The translations under genes and the position numbers were made by a program. A stretch of DNA of 64,000 bases from Tumebacillus lacus (GTDB lineage: Bacteria > Bacillota > Bacilli > Tumebacillales > Tumebacillaceae): the NCBI RefSeq assembly GCF_026410385.1, contig NZ_JAPMLT010000002.1, positions 124,001-188,000 on the forward strand, written 5' to 3'. The notes beneath the pieces were generated by a model, which was given only the letters and a program-made list of their open reading frames with translations, did not search any database and had not been told where the DNA came from. Below are positions 1 to 12,315 of the stretch, piece after piece. The first letter of the stretch is position 1. Each line of letters starts with the position of its first letter.

Positions 1-971
1 ACGACGATTGACGCCAGTGAGAAGCAGATGCCGAGCAGATACATGAAGGACACGGTCTGCACCTGATTCATGCCGCTCTGCATCAGCGTGTGGTGCGTGT
101 GCGATTTGTCGGCGTGGTGGATCGGGCGTTTTTCTTTGATCCGGCGGATGATGACAAACACCGTGTCAAAGATCGGCACCCCAAGTGCAAGCACTGGCAC
201 GATCACGGAGACGAACGTCGCCGATTTGAACGCGCCGTCGACCGCGATGGCCGCCAGCGTGAAGCCGAGGAACGTCGCGCCCGCGTCGCCCATGAAGATG
301 CGCGCCGGGTGGAAGTTGTGCTTGAGAAACGCCAGGCAGACGCCGATCAGCGCCACTGCGTACAGCGCGACCGAGCCGTTGTCGGCCATCAAGGCGATGA
401 ACAGAAGCGTCGTGCCGGAGATCGAGGCGATCCCTGCTGCCAGACCGTCCACCCCGTCGAGGAAGTTGAGCATGTTGGTGATCGCGACCACCCAGAGGAT
501 CGTCACCGCGTAGGAGACCCAGCCGATGCCGTGATCGCTGAAGTTATAATACGGCGCGTCGATCCACGGAATGGTGATCGAGTTGACCCGGACGTCGAAC
601 GCCACCAGCACGACAGCCGCCGCGATGTGGGTGAGCAGTTTCGGCCAGGCCGGGAAGTCTTTGCCCCGCGTCTTGTAGTAGTCGTCGAGGACCCCGATGG
701 CAAAGAGCAAAAAGCCGCCGATCAAGATCCCGTAGAACGTGCCGTCGATTTTTCCAAAGAAGAATTCCATCACAAAGACGGTGATGACAAATGCGAAGTA
801 CAGCGCGACCCCGCCGAGCAGCGGAATCGGTTCCTTGTGCAGTTTGCGCGGATTGGGCAAGTCCACGAATCCGTATTTCATCGCCACTTTCCTCACGTAC
901 GGAACCATAAAGTACACGAGCGCAAATGAGACGATCAACGTCGCCGTCAGCACTGAGATCAGGGATTGCAT
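1..971 (-). CDS. TagO/WecA-type undecaprenyl-phosphate glycosyl-1-phosphate transferase (3' end off window)
   Basis: This is a polytopic membrane protein of the MraY/WecA family. It is read leftward from an ATG at 971 preceded by GGGAGG and runs off the left edge. It carries the family signatures NMLNFLDGVDGLAAG and FMGDAGATFLG, and the cytoplasmic His motif HADKSHTHHTL, which is the WecA/TagO form rather than MraY. The family moves a sugar-phosphate (usually GlcNAc-1-P) onto undecaprenyl phosphate to begin teichoic acid or other wall polymers. About 323 codons are visible, so only the C-terminus is missing. It lies near murA, which fits envelope synthesis. The exact sugar substrate cannot be told from sequence. 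Confidence 0.9.
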   Translation of the reverse strand, partial: MQSLISVLTATLIVSFALVYFMVPYVRKVAMKYGFVDLPNPRKLHKEPIPLLGGVALYFAFVITVFVMEFFFGKIDGTFYGILIGGFLLFAIGVLDDYYKTRGKDFPAWPKLLTHIAAAVVLVAFDVRVNSITIPWIDAPYYNFSDHGIGWVSYAVTILWVVAITNMLNFLDGVDGLAAGIASISGTTLLFIALMADNGSVALYAVALIGVCLAFLKHNFHPARIFMGDAGATFLGFTLAAIAVDGAFKSATFVSVIVPVLALGVPIFDTVFVIIRRIKEKRPIHHADKSHTHHTLMQSGMNQVQTVSFMYLLGICFSLASIV

Positions 972-1197
972 GTTCTGTGTTTCGCCTCCCTCTGCGCCAC
1001 TTTGAGTTACAAGATTTGAGTTACCAGTAGTGTGCGCAAATTCCCTTATAAAAACCGTACCCATTATACCAGAGTCCCGAAGAAAAACAAAAGAGACGAT
1101 TCTTGAAAAAACAGCGACGATTTGTGTTCTATCAACTCTTGGCCCTTCATAGAATCTAGCAATCGAACCAAAAATGACAGTTTAGGAGGAGTTACTC

Positions 1198-1341
1198 ATG
1201 ATCAGCGGTATTCTGTTGTTCCACTTGGTTGCTATTCCATTGGTATTCATGCTCGGCCGGATGTCGAACAAGATCGCGTTTGTTCGCGTAAAAGCGCAAG
1301 ACCGCTCCACGGTGAGCGAGTTCCTGCGCGGCCGCGATTGA
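1198..1341 (+). CDS. Small single-TM protein, 47 aa
   Basis: This short ORF has an AGGAGG ribosome binding site eight bases before its ATG. The product starts with a hydrophobic stretch (residues 4-20, ILLFHLVAIPLVFMLG) followed by a basic, polar tail ending RGRD. That makes it a probable one-pass membrane peptide with a cytoplasmic tail. It stands alone between the divergent transferase gene and a shared terminator. I do not recognise a family. The strong ribosome binding site and clean terminator are the reasons for calling it real. Confidence 0.6.
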   Translation: MISGILLFHLVAIPLVFMLGRMSNKIAFVRVKAQDRSTVSEFLRGRD

Positions 1342-1390
1342 TCGCGAAAAGGAACGCCATTCGGTGGACGGGCTGATTCGTAAACAGGAG

Positions 1391-1424
1391 AAGAGACGCG
1401 GCCTCCGAGGCGACGCGTCTCTTT
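1391..1424. terminator. Bidirectional terminator
   Basis: Inverted repeat AGAGACGCG (1392-1400) / CGCGTCTCT (1414-1422) followed by CTTT. It sits between the 47-aa ORF and the convergent ireB/reoM-type gene. Confidence 0.7.
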
Positions 1425-1446
1425 CCATTGTGCCGGAAGTGCCAGA

Positions 1447-1707
1447 TTACGAGAGGCCTTTCAGCTTGAGATAATCGTTCAAGATCTGTTCGACGGCGGT
1501 CAGGCGGTCGATCTTCGCCATGGTGGCGCGGGCGTTGTGGGCCGAGGTGATGTAGTTGCTCTCCCCGGTCACGATGTAGCCGGCCAGTTGGCGGGACGGA
1601 TCGTAGCCTTGTTCTTTCAATGCCGGGATGACTTTTTCGATGATCTCGAGCAGGAGATCGGATTCTTGGTCAGGACGGAAAATCATGGTCTTGTCGAGGT
1701 TCGACAT
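1447..1707 (-). CDS. reoM: IreB/ReoM-family regulatory phosphoprotein
   Basis: This 86-aa protein matches the IreB (DUF965) pattern: an N-terminal TMxF segment, then GYDPSRQLAGYIVTGESNYI and a NAR motif in a small helical fold. In Enterococcus, IreB is a substrate of the PASTA kinase IreK. In Listeria, its homologue ReoM, phosphorylated on Thr-7, controls ClpCP-dependent breakdown of MurA. Here Thr-7 sits at the same residue number. The usual PRHxDAR stretch reads TSAHNAR, so the copy is divergent. It lies 54 bases downstream of murA on the same strand with its own AAAGGAGG and no terminator between them, so the two are probably co-transcribed. Whether this is the only family member in the genome is unknown. 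Confidence 0.8.
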   Translation of the reverse strand: MSNLDKTMIFRPDQESDLLLEIIEKVIPALKEQGYDPSRQLAGYIVTGESNYITSAHNARATMAKIDRLTAVEQILNDYLKLKGLS

Positions 1708-1761
1708 GTACTATTCCTCCTTTAAGTTCCGGGATCTGTGGCGCGTCTGTTGCTCTGGATG

Positions 1762-3036
1762 TCAAACGGTGATGCGTTCCACCTCGGCGCCGAGGGCGAT
1801 AAACTTATCGACCGGACGCTCGTAGCCGCGGTCGAGGTATTGCAGACCTTCGATGGTCGTCGTGCCCTTGGCTGCGAGACCTGCGAGGATCAACGCGCCG
1901 GATGCGCGCAGGTCGCTGGCGACGACGCGGGCGCCGTGCAGGTTTTCCACACCGCTGACGATCGCGGTGTCGCCGCTGATCTTGATGTCGGCGCCCATGC
2001 GAGTCAGCTCTTGGGTAAAGCCAAAGCGAGCGTCAAAGACGGTCTCTTTGACATAGGAGATGCCGGTCGCCGTCGTCAGCAAGGTGAGCATCGGCGGCTG
2101 CAGGTCGGTGGCAAATCCCGGATACGCAAACGTGATCACGTTCGTCGAACGCAGGTCGCGGTCGCGGGCGTCGACGGTGACGCTGTCGCCGTCCAGCGTG
2201 ATCTCGCAGCCCATGTCGAACAAGAGAGCCGGGAGACCGGCCAGCGTTTGCGGCGGGATGTTGGAGACGGTGACTTTGCCGCGCGTCATCGCGCCGGCGC
2301 ACAGGTAGGTGCCCGACTCGATCCGGTCGGTCATCACCGAGTAGCGGACGCCTTTGAGCTCCGGCGTGCCTTCGATGGTGATGATGTCGGTGCCGACGCC
2401 GCGAATGCGCGCACCCGCTTTGTTCAGGAACATCACGAGGTCGACGATCTCCGGTTCGCGGGAGGCGTTGTAGATGACCGTCGTGCCTTTGGAGAGCGCG
2501 CCGGCCATGATCGCGGCGTTGGTTCCGCCGACGGTCGCGCCAAATCTCGTGCCGAGGTACATTGCAGCGCCTTGCAGACCGCCCGGCGGGACTTCCGCAT
2601 AGACGGAGCCTTCGAGCATTTGGATCTTGGCACCCAGCGCCTGCATCGCTTTGAGATGCTGGTCGACCGGACGGGCGCCGATCACGCAACCGCCCGGCAG
2701 CGGGATCTGCGATTTGCCCGCTTTGGCCAGCAACGGACCGAGGACGGAGAAGGAAGCGCGCATTTTGCGCACGAGATCTTCCGATACCGACCAGTTGGTG
2801 ACGCCGTTGTTGACGATCTTCACGGAGTTGGTATCGATCCATTCGCAGGCGAGGCCTGTTTCATTGAGGATCTGCATCAACGTGTTGACGTCAGAAAGTC
2901 TCGGGACATTATCTAAAATGGTTTCGCCGTCACAGAGCAGGACGGCGCACATGATCGCCAGGACGGAGTTTTTGCTTCCCGACGCTTGAATCTCGCCATT
3001 GAGCGGTTTCCCGCCGATCACACGAAGTAATTCCAT
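1762..3036 (-). CDS. murA: UDP-N-acetylglucosamine 1-carboxyvinyltransferase
   Basis: MurA (424 aa) catalyses the first committed step of peptidoglycan synthesis: transfer of enolpyruvate from PEP to UDP-GlcNAc in the cytoplasm. The catalytic Cys is present at residue 117 in LPGGCVIGARPVD, so this is the Cys-type, fosfomycin-targetable form. The conserved Lys-22 lies in GSKN. I chose the ATG at 3036 because GAGGTG sits just before it; the in-frame ATG at 3051 overlaps that ribosome binding site. The downstream neighbour is an IreB/ReoM-type gene. Firmicutes often have two MurA paralogues (MurAA/MurAB), and I cannot say which this is. Confidence 0.97.
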   Translation of the reverse strand: MELLRVIGGKPLNGEIQASGSKNSVLAIMCAVLLCDGETILDNVPRLSDVNTLMQILNETGLACEWIDTNSVKIVNNGVTNWSVSEDLVRKMRASFSVLGPLLAKAGKSQIPLPGGCVIGARPVDQHLKAMQALGAKIQMLEGSVYAEVPPGGLQGAAMYLGTRFGATVGGTNAAIMAGALSKGTTVIYNASREPEIVDLVMFLNKAGARIRGVGTDIITIEGTPELKGVRYSVMTDRIESGTYLCAGAMTRGKVTVSNIPPQTLAGLPALLFDMGCEITLDGDSVTVDARDRDLRSTNVITFAYPGFATDLQPPMLTLLTTATGISYVKETVFDARFGFTQELTRMGADIKISGDTAIVSGVENLHGARVVASDLRASGALILAGLAAKGTTTIEGLQYLDRGYERPVDKFIALGAEVERITV

Positions 3037-3129
3037 CGTTGCACACCTCATTTAACTTGTACTGGCTCGACAGACACATTTTACCACATCTTACCGTGAG
3101 GATCATCTTAGAGTGTTCGAGGGGTCGGT

Positions 3130-3666
3130 CTATGGAGCGAGGGTCAGGCGGTCAAACATCGCTTTCATCTGTTCGTGGCTGAGTTGGCCGTCGTAACGGT
3201 CGATCACCCGGCCGTCGGGGCCGATGGTCACGGAGACGGGCAGCGACAGAGCCCGGTAGTCGCGCTTGACGGTGCCTTCGACGTCCATCAGGTGCGGGAA
3301 GGTGAGCGCGAGCCTGCCGACCAGCTCTTGCGCCTTCTCCACGGTGTCCTCCGATGTGGCGTTGACGCCGTAGACGACGACCTTGCCTTCATAGTCGCGG
3401 GACATCTGCTGGAGATCGGGCATCTCCTTTTTGCAAGGCGGGCACCACGACGCCCAGAAATTTAAAAAGATACGCTGCCCGCGCAACTCCGACAGCGTCA
3501 CCGTCTGCCCGCTCATCGTCGTCAGGGTAAAATCGGGCGCGATCTTGCCCGGATACCCGCCGACGTTCGGATCGGTCGGGGCTGCCGGGGGCTCCTCGCT
3601 GCCGCAACCGGCGACGACGACAGCCAGTGTGAGGGCGAAAAAGAGCCCGAGCCATTTTCGGATCAT
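3130..3666 (-). CDS. TlpA/ResA-like thiol-disulfide oxidoreductase lipoprotein
   Basis: This 178-aa extracytoplasmic thioredoxin-fold protein has a lipoprotein signal, a hydrophobic stretch ending in VAGC with lipidated Cys-21. The redox motif WCPPC follows in NFWASWCPPCKKEMPD. The family reduces or exchanges disulfides outside the membrane, for example in cytochrome c maturation (ResA) or during sporulation. No cytochrome gene is adjacent, so the target is unknown. The start at 3666 has AGGAGG upstream. Longer in-frame starts to 3759 would bury the signal peptide and were not used. Confidence 0.88.
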   Translation of the reverse strand: MIRKWLGLFFALTLAVVVAGCGSEEPPAAPTDPNVGGYPGKIAPDFTLTTMSGQTVTLSELRGQRIFLNFWASWCPPCKKEMPDLQQMSRDYEGKVVVYGVNATSEDTVEKAQELVGRLALTFPHLMDVEGTVKRDYRALSLPVSVTIGPDGRVIDRYDGQLSHEQMKAMFDRLTLAP

Positions 3667-3756
3667 AACGGGTGTTCCTCCTGCATGTTGTTCTTCGTTC
3701 AGTATAACGAATGCGGACCGCACTTGCACAGAGCGGTTGTCTGACAATCTCGTGAG

Positions 3757-3786
3757 CAAAAAAACAACCGGGACGCACAGTCCCGG
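3757..3786 (-). terminator. Terminator after ligA
   Basis: CCGGGAC (3768-3774) / GTCCCGG (3780-3786) hairpin, with a T-rich run on the minus strand (TTGTTTTTTT), just downstream of ligA. Confidence 0.85.
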
Positions 3787-3792
3787 CCGCGT

Positions 3793-8088
<4,296 letters not shown>

Positions 8089-8174
8089 ATGTACAACACC
8101 TCAAAAGGTCTAAGATCCCAAGATAATACACCCAGTATAGCAAACATCTGTTCTCAAAAGAAACCCAAAACGCA

Positions 8175-8206
8175 GGAAAAACGGACGTGTCTTCCCGCCC
8201 GTTTCC
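8175..8206 (-). terminator. Possible terminator after the HD-domain gene
   Basis: AAACGG/CCGTTT stem with a T-rich end on the minus strand, at the 3' end of the HD-domain gene and upstream of pcrA. The stem is short, so the call is tentative. Confidence 0.45.
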
Positions 8207-9274
8207 TCATTTGCCGCGATCATCGGCGAGGCGCACCCACATCAGATCGCCCGCGTACGCGCCGACTTTGTCATAAAAACTGCGCATTTCCTTCAGATCG
8301 GCCTCGTCCGGCTGACGCGGCAACAGCATGTGAAACTGAATCAGCGTCGCCACCTCCAGCGCAAAGTCGTGGTCGTAGCCGAGCCGCGTCAACACGCGGA
8401 AGGAGAGTTGAGCGCCTAGATTTTCATGTTCGTAAAAATGGCCGACGAGATTGGTGTCCACGCAGTCGCGCGGGATCTGACGTCCCCGCACGATGTAAGA
8501 CTCGCCGGAGTCCCGTCCCTCGCGGATGTCCGCTCCGTTTTCGATGATCACGCGGTCTTTTTTCTTCCAGCCGTCAAAGTCCTGTGTGACCACGCCGGTG
8601 AACTGCTTGATATCGGGGTAGGCTTTGCCGATGTCGTGCAGGAGCATCGTCCAGACCATCTTCAGCGTGCTGCCCGCCATCACGTCGCTCGCTTTCAGGA
8701 TATGCTCGTAGATCGTGAAGCGATGGTGCGGGTTGTGCTGATCGATGGGGATGCACCGATGCAACTCCGGGAGCCACCGTTCAAGACGGCCGTCTTGTTC
8801 CAACTCGCGGATCAACCCCGTCGGGTCTTGGATCAAACGGGCTTCCTCGTCGCGGAAAAAGTCCCGAGCCGCCTCCAAGACCGGTTCGCTCGTGCGCACT
8901 TCGATGCGGTCAAATCCTTCCGCATAGGTCGGGATGCGCAGTTGGCGCTCCCATTTTTTCAAGTCCCGCTGATGATTCGAGCCGCCGAGCAGGGCTTCCA
9001 GCGGCTCGTTCAATAAAATCGCCTCGGTCCGATAGCCGAACCGTTGCGCCATCTCCAGATAAGGTTTGCGCAGCTTGGGCGTGCGCAGGGCGTCGTCGAG
9101 CACGATCCGTTTTCCGGTCGGCAACGCTTTGCCCAGTTGCAACAAAATCGCGTTCGTCGCATCGGCCTCGCCGTCCATGCGGATGACGACGTTGCCCGAC
9201 CCGGCAGCCCGTTCGCGGACGACGGGAGCCTTGTCGATGCCGGGACTTCCGATCACCATGGTGAGTACGGACAT
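8207..9274 (-). CDS. Kinase-like (degenerate P-loop) plus HD-domain phosphohydrolase
   Basis: The 355-aa protein has two parts. Residues 1-130 resemble a polynucleotide-kinase-type P-loop domain, including the lid-like stretch LRIPTYAEGFDRIEV. The Walker A position reads GSPGIDKA instead of GxxGxGK(S/T), keeping Lys-15 but losing the third Gly and the Ser/Thr. Residues 180-350 form an HD domain (HRFTIYEHILKA, LLHDIGKAYP with His-Asp at 213-214, FYEHENLG), like those of CCA-adding enzymes. HD plus polynucleotide kinase fusions are known in RNA repair (HD-Pnk), but with HD first. Here the order is reversed and the kinase half may only bind nucleic acid. The ATG at 9274 has AAGGAGGGAG. Function is inference. 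Confidence 0.75.
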   Translation of the reverse strand: MSVLTMVIGSPGIDKAPVVRERAAGSGNVVIRMDGEADATNAILLQLGKALPTGKRIVLDDALRTPKLRKPYLEMAQRFGYRTEAILLNEPLEALLGGSNHQRDLKKWERQLRIPTYAEGFDRIEVRTSEPVLEAARDFFRDEEARLIQDPTGLIRELEQDGRLERWLPELHRCIPIDQHNPHHRFTIYEHILKASDVMAGSTLKMVWTMLLHDIGKAYPDIKQFTGVVTQDFDGWKKKDRVIIENGADIREGRDSGESYIVRGRQIPRDCVDTNLVGHFYEHENLGAQLSFRVLTRLGYDHDFALEVATLIQFHMLLPRQPDEADLKEMRSFYDKVGAYAGDLMWVRLADDRGK

Positions 9275-9446
9275 GGGACTCTCCCTCCTTCAAGGTTAGA
9301 ATGCGCCATTCGACGCTTCAAAAAACAGCCCGTTTCTCTCAGATAACTTGCCTCTTATGTTATAATAACGAATATTACGTTTCTCTGGGACATAAGTATG
9401 ATCGGACGCTTCCCCCTACATATTACAAATGGGAGTGATGAATCGA

Positions 9447-10484
9447 ATGAACATCGTGATGGCCCTACTCGCACTTGGGTTCCTCATCTTCATTCACGAA
9501 CTCGGACACTACTGGGCTGCACGAGCCACTGGCGTCCGCGTCGAGGAATTTGCTGTCGGCTTTGGTCCTGCGATCTTTAAGCACGAGCAAAACGGGATCA
9601 TCTACCGCCTGAACTGGGTACCGCTCGGCGGGTATGTTCGCATGCTCGGAGAGGACAACCCGGAGGCGGCCGCAGCGCCTGACAACTTTAACAACCGACC
9701 GTTGGCTGCACGCGTTCTCGTCATCGCAGCCGGCGTGATCATGAACATGATCGGCGCGTTCCTGATCCTGACCCTGCTGTTCAACGTCTACGGCACGCCG
9801 GAGCCTCAACTGAACATCGCGAACGTCGTCGCCGGACAACCGGCTGAAAAAGCGGGCCTCCTGCCCGGGGACCGCGTGATGGCGATCAACGACAAGCCGA
9901 TCAACGAAAACTTCAACGTGTTTAACGAAGAGATTCGCGCCCATGAAAATAAACCGGTGGAGATCGAAGTCCTGCGCGATGGCAAGACGGTCGAACTGAC
10001 CGCTGTCCCGCAGAAAAACGCGCAAAACATCGTCGCCATCGGCGTGGAGATCCGTCCGGAGCGCGTCTACATCCGCTCGGGCGACTTTATGGCCAACACC
10101 GAGTACGCATTCCGCCACACCGGCGAGATCACGATGATGACGGTCGACGGATTTAAACAACTGATCACCGGCGCCGTCTCGTTCAATGACCTCGGCGGTC
10201 CGGTCGAGATCATCCGCATCACCGGCCAAGCATCGGAGACCGGGATGCAGCATTTCCTGTATATCGTCGCTCTGCTCTCCGTCAACCTCGCCGTCCTGAA
10301 CATCATGCCGTTCCCGGCACTCGACGGCGGCCGCCTCGTGTTCCTCTTCTTGGAGTGGATTCGCCGCGGCAAACGAGTCAGCGTGGAGCGGGAAGCTTCG
10401 ATCAACTTTATCGGCATCCTGTGCCTGCTCACGCTGATGGTGCTCGTCACGTTCAAAGACGTGTTCAAGATCTTTACCCAGTGA
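9447..10484 (+). CDS. rseP: Site-2 protease, RseP/RasP-type (M50)
   Basis: This intramembrane zinc metalloprotease is 345 aa. The active-site HELGH lies in the first membrane segment (FLIFIHELGHYWAARATG) and the third zinc ligand in the C-terminal NIMPFPALDGGRL. A PDZ domain lies between (IANVVAGQPAEKAGLLPGDRV). The family cuts anti-sigma factors and leftover signal peptides inside the membrane. I start it at the ATG at 9447, nine bases after GGAGTG; the ATG at 9429 would overlap that site. It stands alone here, not in the usual dxr/cdsA/proS cluster, so it could be a second paralogue. A -10-like TATAAT is at 9361-9366. Confidence 0.93.
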   Translation: MNIVMALLALGFLIFIHELGHYWAARATGVRVEEFAVGFGPAIFKHEQNGIIYRLNWVPLGGYVRMLGEDNPEAAAAPDNFNNRPLAARVLVIAAGVIMNMIGAFLILTLLFNVYGTPEPQLNIANVVAGQPAEKAGLLPGDRVMAINDKPINENFNVFNEEIRAHENKPVEIEVLRDGKTVELTAVPQKNAQNIVAIGVEIRPERVYIRSGDFMANTEYAFRHTGEITMMTVDGFKQLITGAVSFNDLGGPVEIIRITGQASETGMQHFLYIVALLSVNLAVLNIMPFPALDGGRLVFLFLEWIRRGKRVSVEREASINFIGILCLLTLMVLVTFKDVFKIFTQ

Positions 10485-10513
10485 GCCTTGCCGAATACAT
10501 CTACAGCCTATCA

Positions 10514-10548
10514 AAAGTCCCTTCCGTTGCGAAGGGACTTTTTGTTTT
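10514..10548 (+). terminator. Terminator after rseP
   Basis: AAAGTCCCTTC (10514-10524) / GAAGGGACTTT (10531-10541) hairpin followed by TTGTTTT. Confidence 0.92.
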
Positions 10549-10562
10549 CTTGAAAATGGCAC

Positions 10563-10591
10563 TTGCAAACTAGCGGGCGGCATGGTATCTT
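10563..10591 (+). promoter_or_regulatory. Sigma-A promoter of the tRNA-Pro pair
   Basis: TTGCAA (10563-10568), 17-base spacer, TATCTT (10586-10591), about 37 bases before the first tRNA. Confidence 0.6.
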
Positions 10592-10628
10592 ATTTCTTGT
10601 CACCGCGACAAACGGTCACAAACAACGT

Positions 10629-10705
10629 CGGAATGTAGCGCAGCTTGGTAGCGCGCACGCTTCGGGAGCGTGAGGTCCAGGGTTCGAATCCCTGCATTCC
10701 GACCA
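10629..10705 (+). tRNA. tRNA-Pro (anticodon CGG), copy 1
   Basis: The 77-base gene folds as a cloverleaf. Acceptor CGGAATG/CATTCCG, D stem GCGC/GCGC, anticodon stem CACGC/GCGTG with loop TTCGGGA (anticodon CGG, reading CCG), and T stem CAGGG/CCCTG with TTCGAAT. The CCA end is encoded. Identical to the second copy. Confidence 0.97.
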
Positions 10706-10728
10706 TTTCCCATCTTTGTTTTCCATAT

Positions 10729-10805
10729 CGGAATGTAGCGCAGCTTGGTAGCGCGCACGCTTCGGGAGCGTGAGGTCCAGGGTTCGAATCCCTGCATTCC
10801 GACCA
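10729..10805 (+). tRNA. tRNA-Pro (anticodon CGG), copy 2
   Basis: Exact 77-base repeat of the preceding tRNA, offset by exactly 100 bases with a 23-base spacer, so both probably derive from one transcript. CCA is encoded. Confidence 0.97.
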
Positions 10806-10820
10806 ACCATATCGATCAGC

Positions 10821-10857
10821 AAAAAACCATCGGTGATGTTCCCGATGGTTTTCTGTT
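10821..10857. terminator. Bidirectional terminator
   Basis: AACCATCGG (10825-10833) / CCGATGGTT (10842-10850), flanked by A-run and T-rich sequence. It ends the tRNA unit and the convergent acetyltransferase gene. Confidence 0.85.
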
Positions 10858-11444
10858 TACATAGATTTTTGTTTTGATTGCGATGTCTTCGCTTCCCATT
10901 CCTCGCGCAAGATCCCCATTTTGATCGCATCGTAGTAGTCGCCGCGCACGATTCGCGCTTTGCGCATCCTTCCTTCTTCGATCATTCCGCATCTCGCTGC
11001 CAGTCTCATCATCCGTTCATTGCCTGACCACGTGGCGATGCCAAGCCGCACGATGTCGTCCATTTCGGCAAACAGATAGTCGATCCACATCTGAAACGCT
11101 TCCGTGCCGTAGCCGCCCGACCAGTTGCGGGAATCATAGAGCACGATGCCGATCTCCAGCCATTTCGTATTTTCGTCCACCCAGTAGCGGGTGACAGTTC
11201 CGCGCAGTTCGCCGTCGATCTCGATCCCGAGGCAGATACGCACCGCGTCGGCCGCCACCGCGTCGAGGTAGTGTTGATGATCCTTGCGAAACACCTCCCG
11301 CGTCCGCTCCGGGATCGGGATGTAGGGTCCGTTCCAGTTGCGATGTTCGCGGTCTTCGGCGAGATAAGTATACTCATAGAGCCTGTCCAGATCCTCGCAC
11401 GTCACATCGCGCAGCACGACCCGTTTTCCTTGCATACGAACCAA
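10857..11444 (-). CDS. GNAT-family N-acetyltransferase (RimJ/RimL-like)
   Basis: This protein of about 195 aa has the RimJ/L-type GNAT layout: MQGKRVVLRDVTCEDLDRLYEY at the start, a central WLEIGIVLYDSRNWSGGYGTEA segment (acetyl-CoA pyrophosphate loop, degenerate) and RMMRLAARCGMIEEGRMRKA near the end. Such enzymes acetylate protein N-termini or small amines. The start is uncertain. AAGGGG lies eight bases before a TTG at 11444, and an in-frame ATG follows at 11435. Substrate unknown. It lies between the tRNA genes and pcrB, transcribed with the latter's strand. Confidence 0.8.
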   Translation of the reverse strand: MVRMQGKRVVLRDVTCEDLDRLYEYTYLAEDREHRNWNGPYIPIPERTREVFRKDHQHYLDAVAADAVRICLGIEIDGELRGTVTRYWVDENTKWLEIGIVLYDSRNWSGGYGTEAFQMWIDYLFAEMDDIVRLGIATWSGNERMMRLAARCGMIEEGRMRKARIVRGDYYDAIKMGILREEWEAKTSQSKQKSM

Positions 11445-11530
11445 AACAAAATCCCCTTCCAAGTCTCCACAAACTGAAAGCTCACAAACTCACACTTAGC
11501 ACTTGCACTTCGCATTCCATGTTGCTCTGC

Positions 11531-12226
11531 TTATTTTACCGCTCGTACGGTTTCTCTCAGCACTTCTCGCCAGTTTTCACTGTACAGGGCGTTGCCGACG
11601 ACGATGGTGTCGGCGTAGCGGCCCATTCTCTCGGCCTTTTCGTAGCTGTCGATCCCGCCCCCGTAGAAGAGGTGCGCCCGCTGGAGCACGCGACTAACCT
11701 CTGCGACCAGCTCCGGGTCGCCGTAGGTGCCGCTGTATTCCAGATAGATCGACGGCATCGAAAACAGTTGCTCGCCGGCCGCCGCGTACGCCCCCGCCTG
11801 CTCGCGGTCAAGGTCGGTGACCGCCTGGGTCAGCCCGGCGACCGCCGCCTGCCCGTTGAGGACGAGGTATCCCTCCGTCAACACGCGCGACCAGTCGACG
11901 AACGGCCGATAGCGTGCCAACGCTTTGGCATGGGCGCCGATCAACCACTCGGTCGTCCCGGCGTTGAGCACGACGGGGACCGCGTAGCCGTCGACTCCGT
12001 CGAGGATCGACTCTGCGTCGGAGATCTCCTGCCACACCGGCAACTCCGGGGCCAATCGGCGCAGTCGTCCGAACAGCCGGTTCACATTTTCATAGGTGAT
12101 CCCCAGCGTGCCGCCGACAAACACCGCATCTGTGCCCGATGCCGCGAGCGAAGAGAGCAGCTCGTCCGATGTGTCGCGGTCCGGATCGAGCTTGACGACG
12201 TGCCGCCAGTCTTTCCATACGGTCAC
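11531..12226 (-). CDS. pcrB: Heptaprenylglyceryl phosphate synthase PcrB
   Basis: PcrB (231 aa, usual length about 228) joins heptaprenyl diphosphate to glycerol-1-phosphate, making an archaeal-type ether lipid precursor in Bacillales. The TIM-barrel marks are visible: WRHVVKLDPD at the start, SGTDAVFVGGTLGI, YLEYSGTYGDPELV and the phosphate-binding LFYGGGIDSYEKA plus ADTIVVGNALY. I start at GTG 12226, eight bases after GGGAGG; an upstream extension to 12373 lacks family similarity. In Bacillus it sits next to pcrA. Here tRNAs, rseP and the HD gene lie between them. Confidence 0.93.
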   Translation of the reverse strand: MTVWKDWRHVVKLDPDRDTSDELLSSLAASGTDAVFVGGTLGITYENVNRLFGRLRRLAPELPVWQEISDAESILDGVDGYAVPVVLNAGTTEWLIGAHAKALARYRPFVDWSRVLTEGYLVLNGQAAVAGLTQAVTDLDREQAGAYAAAGEQLFSMPSIYLEYSGTYGDPELVAEVSRVLQRAHLFYGGGIDSYEKAERMGRYADTIVVGNALYSENWREVLRETVRAVK

Positions 12227-12265
12227 TTGCGATCCCTCCCTGATCCTGTCTTTCCGGGCACACCG

Positions 12266-12302
12266 CAAAAACCCCTGCTGTTTGGCTTCCTGAGCAGGGG
12301 TC
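12266..12302 (-). terminator. Terminator after yerC
   Basis: ACCCCTGCT (12271-12279) / AGCAGGGGT (12293-12301) hairpin, with TTTTG following on the minus strand. It lies between yerC and pcrB. Confidence 0.8.
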
Positions 12303-12315
12303 TGGTGCGACTGGC

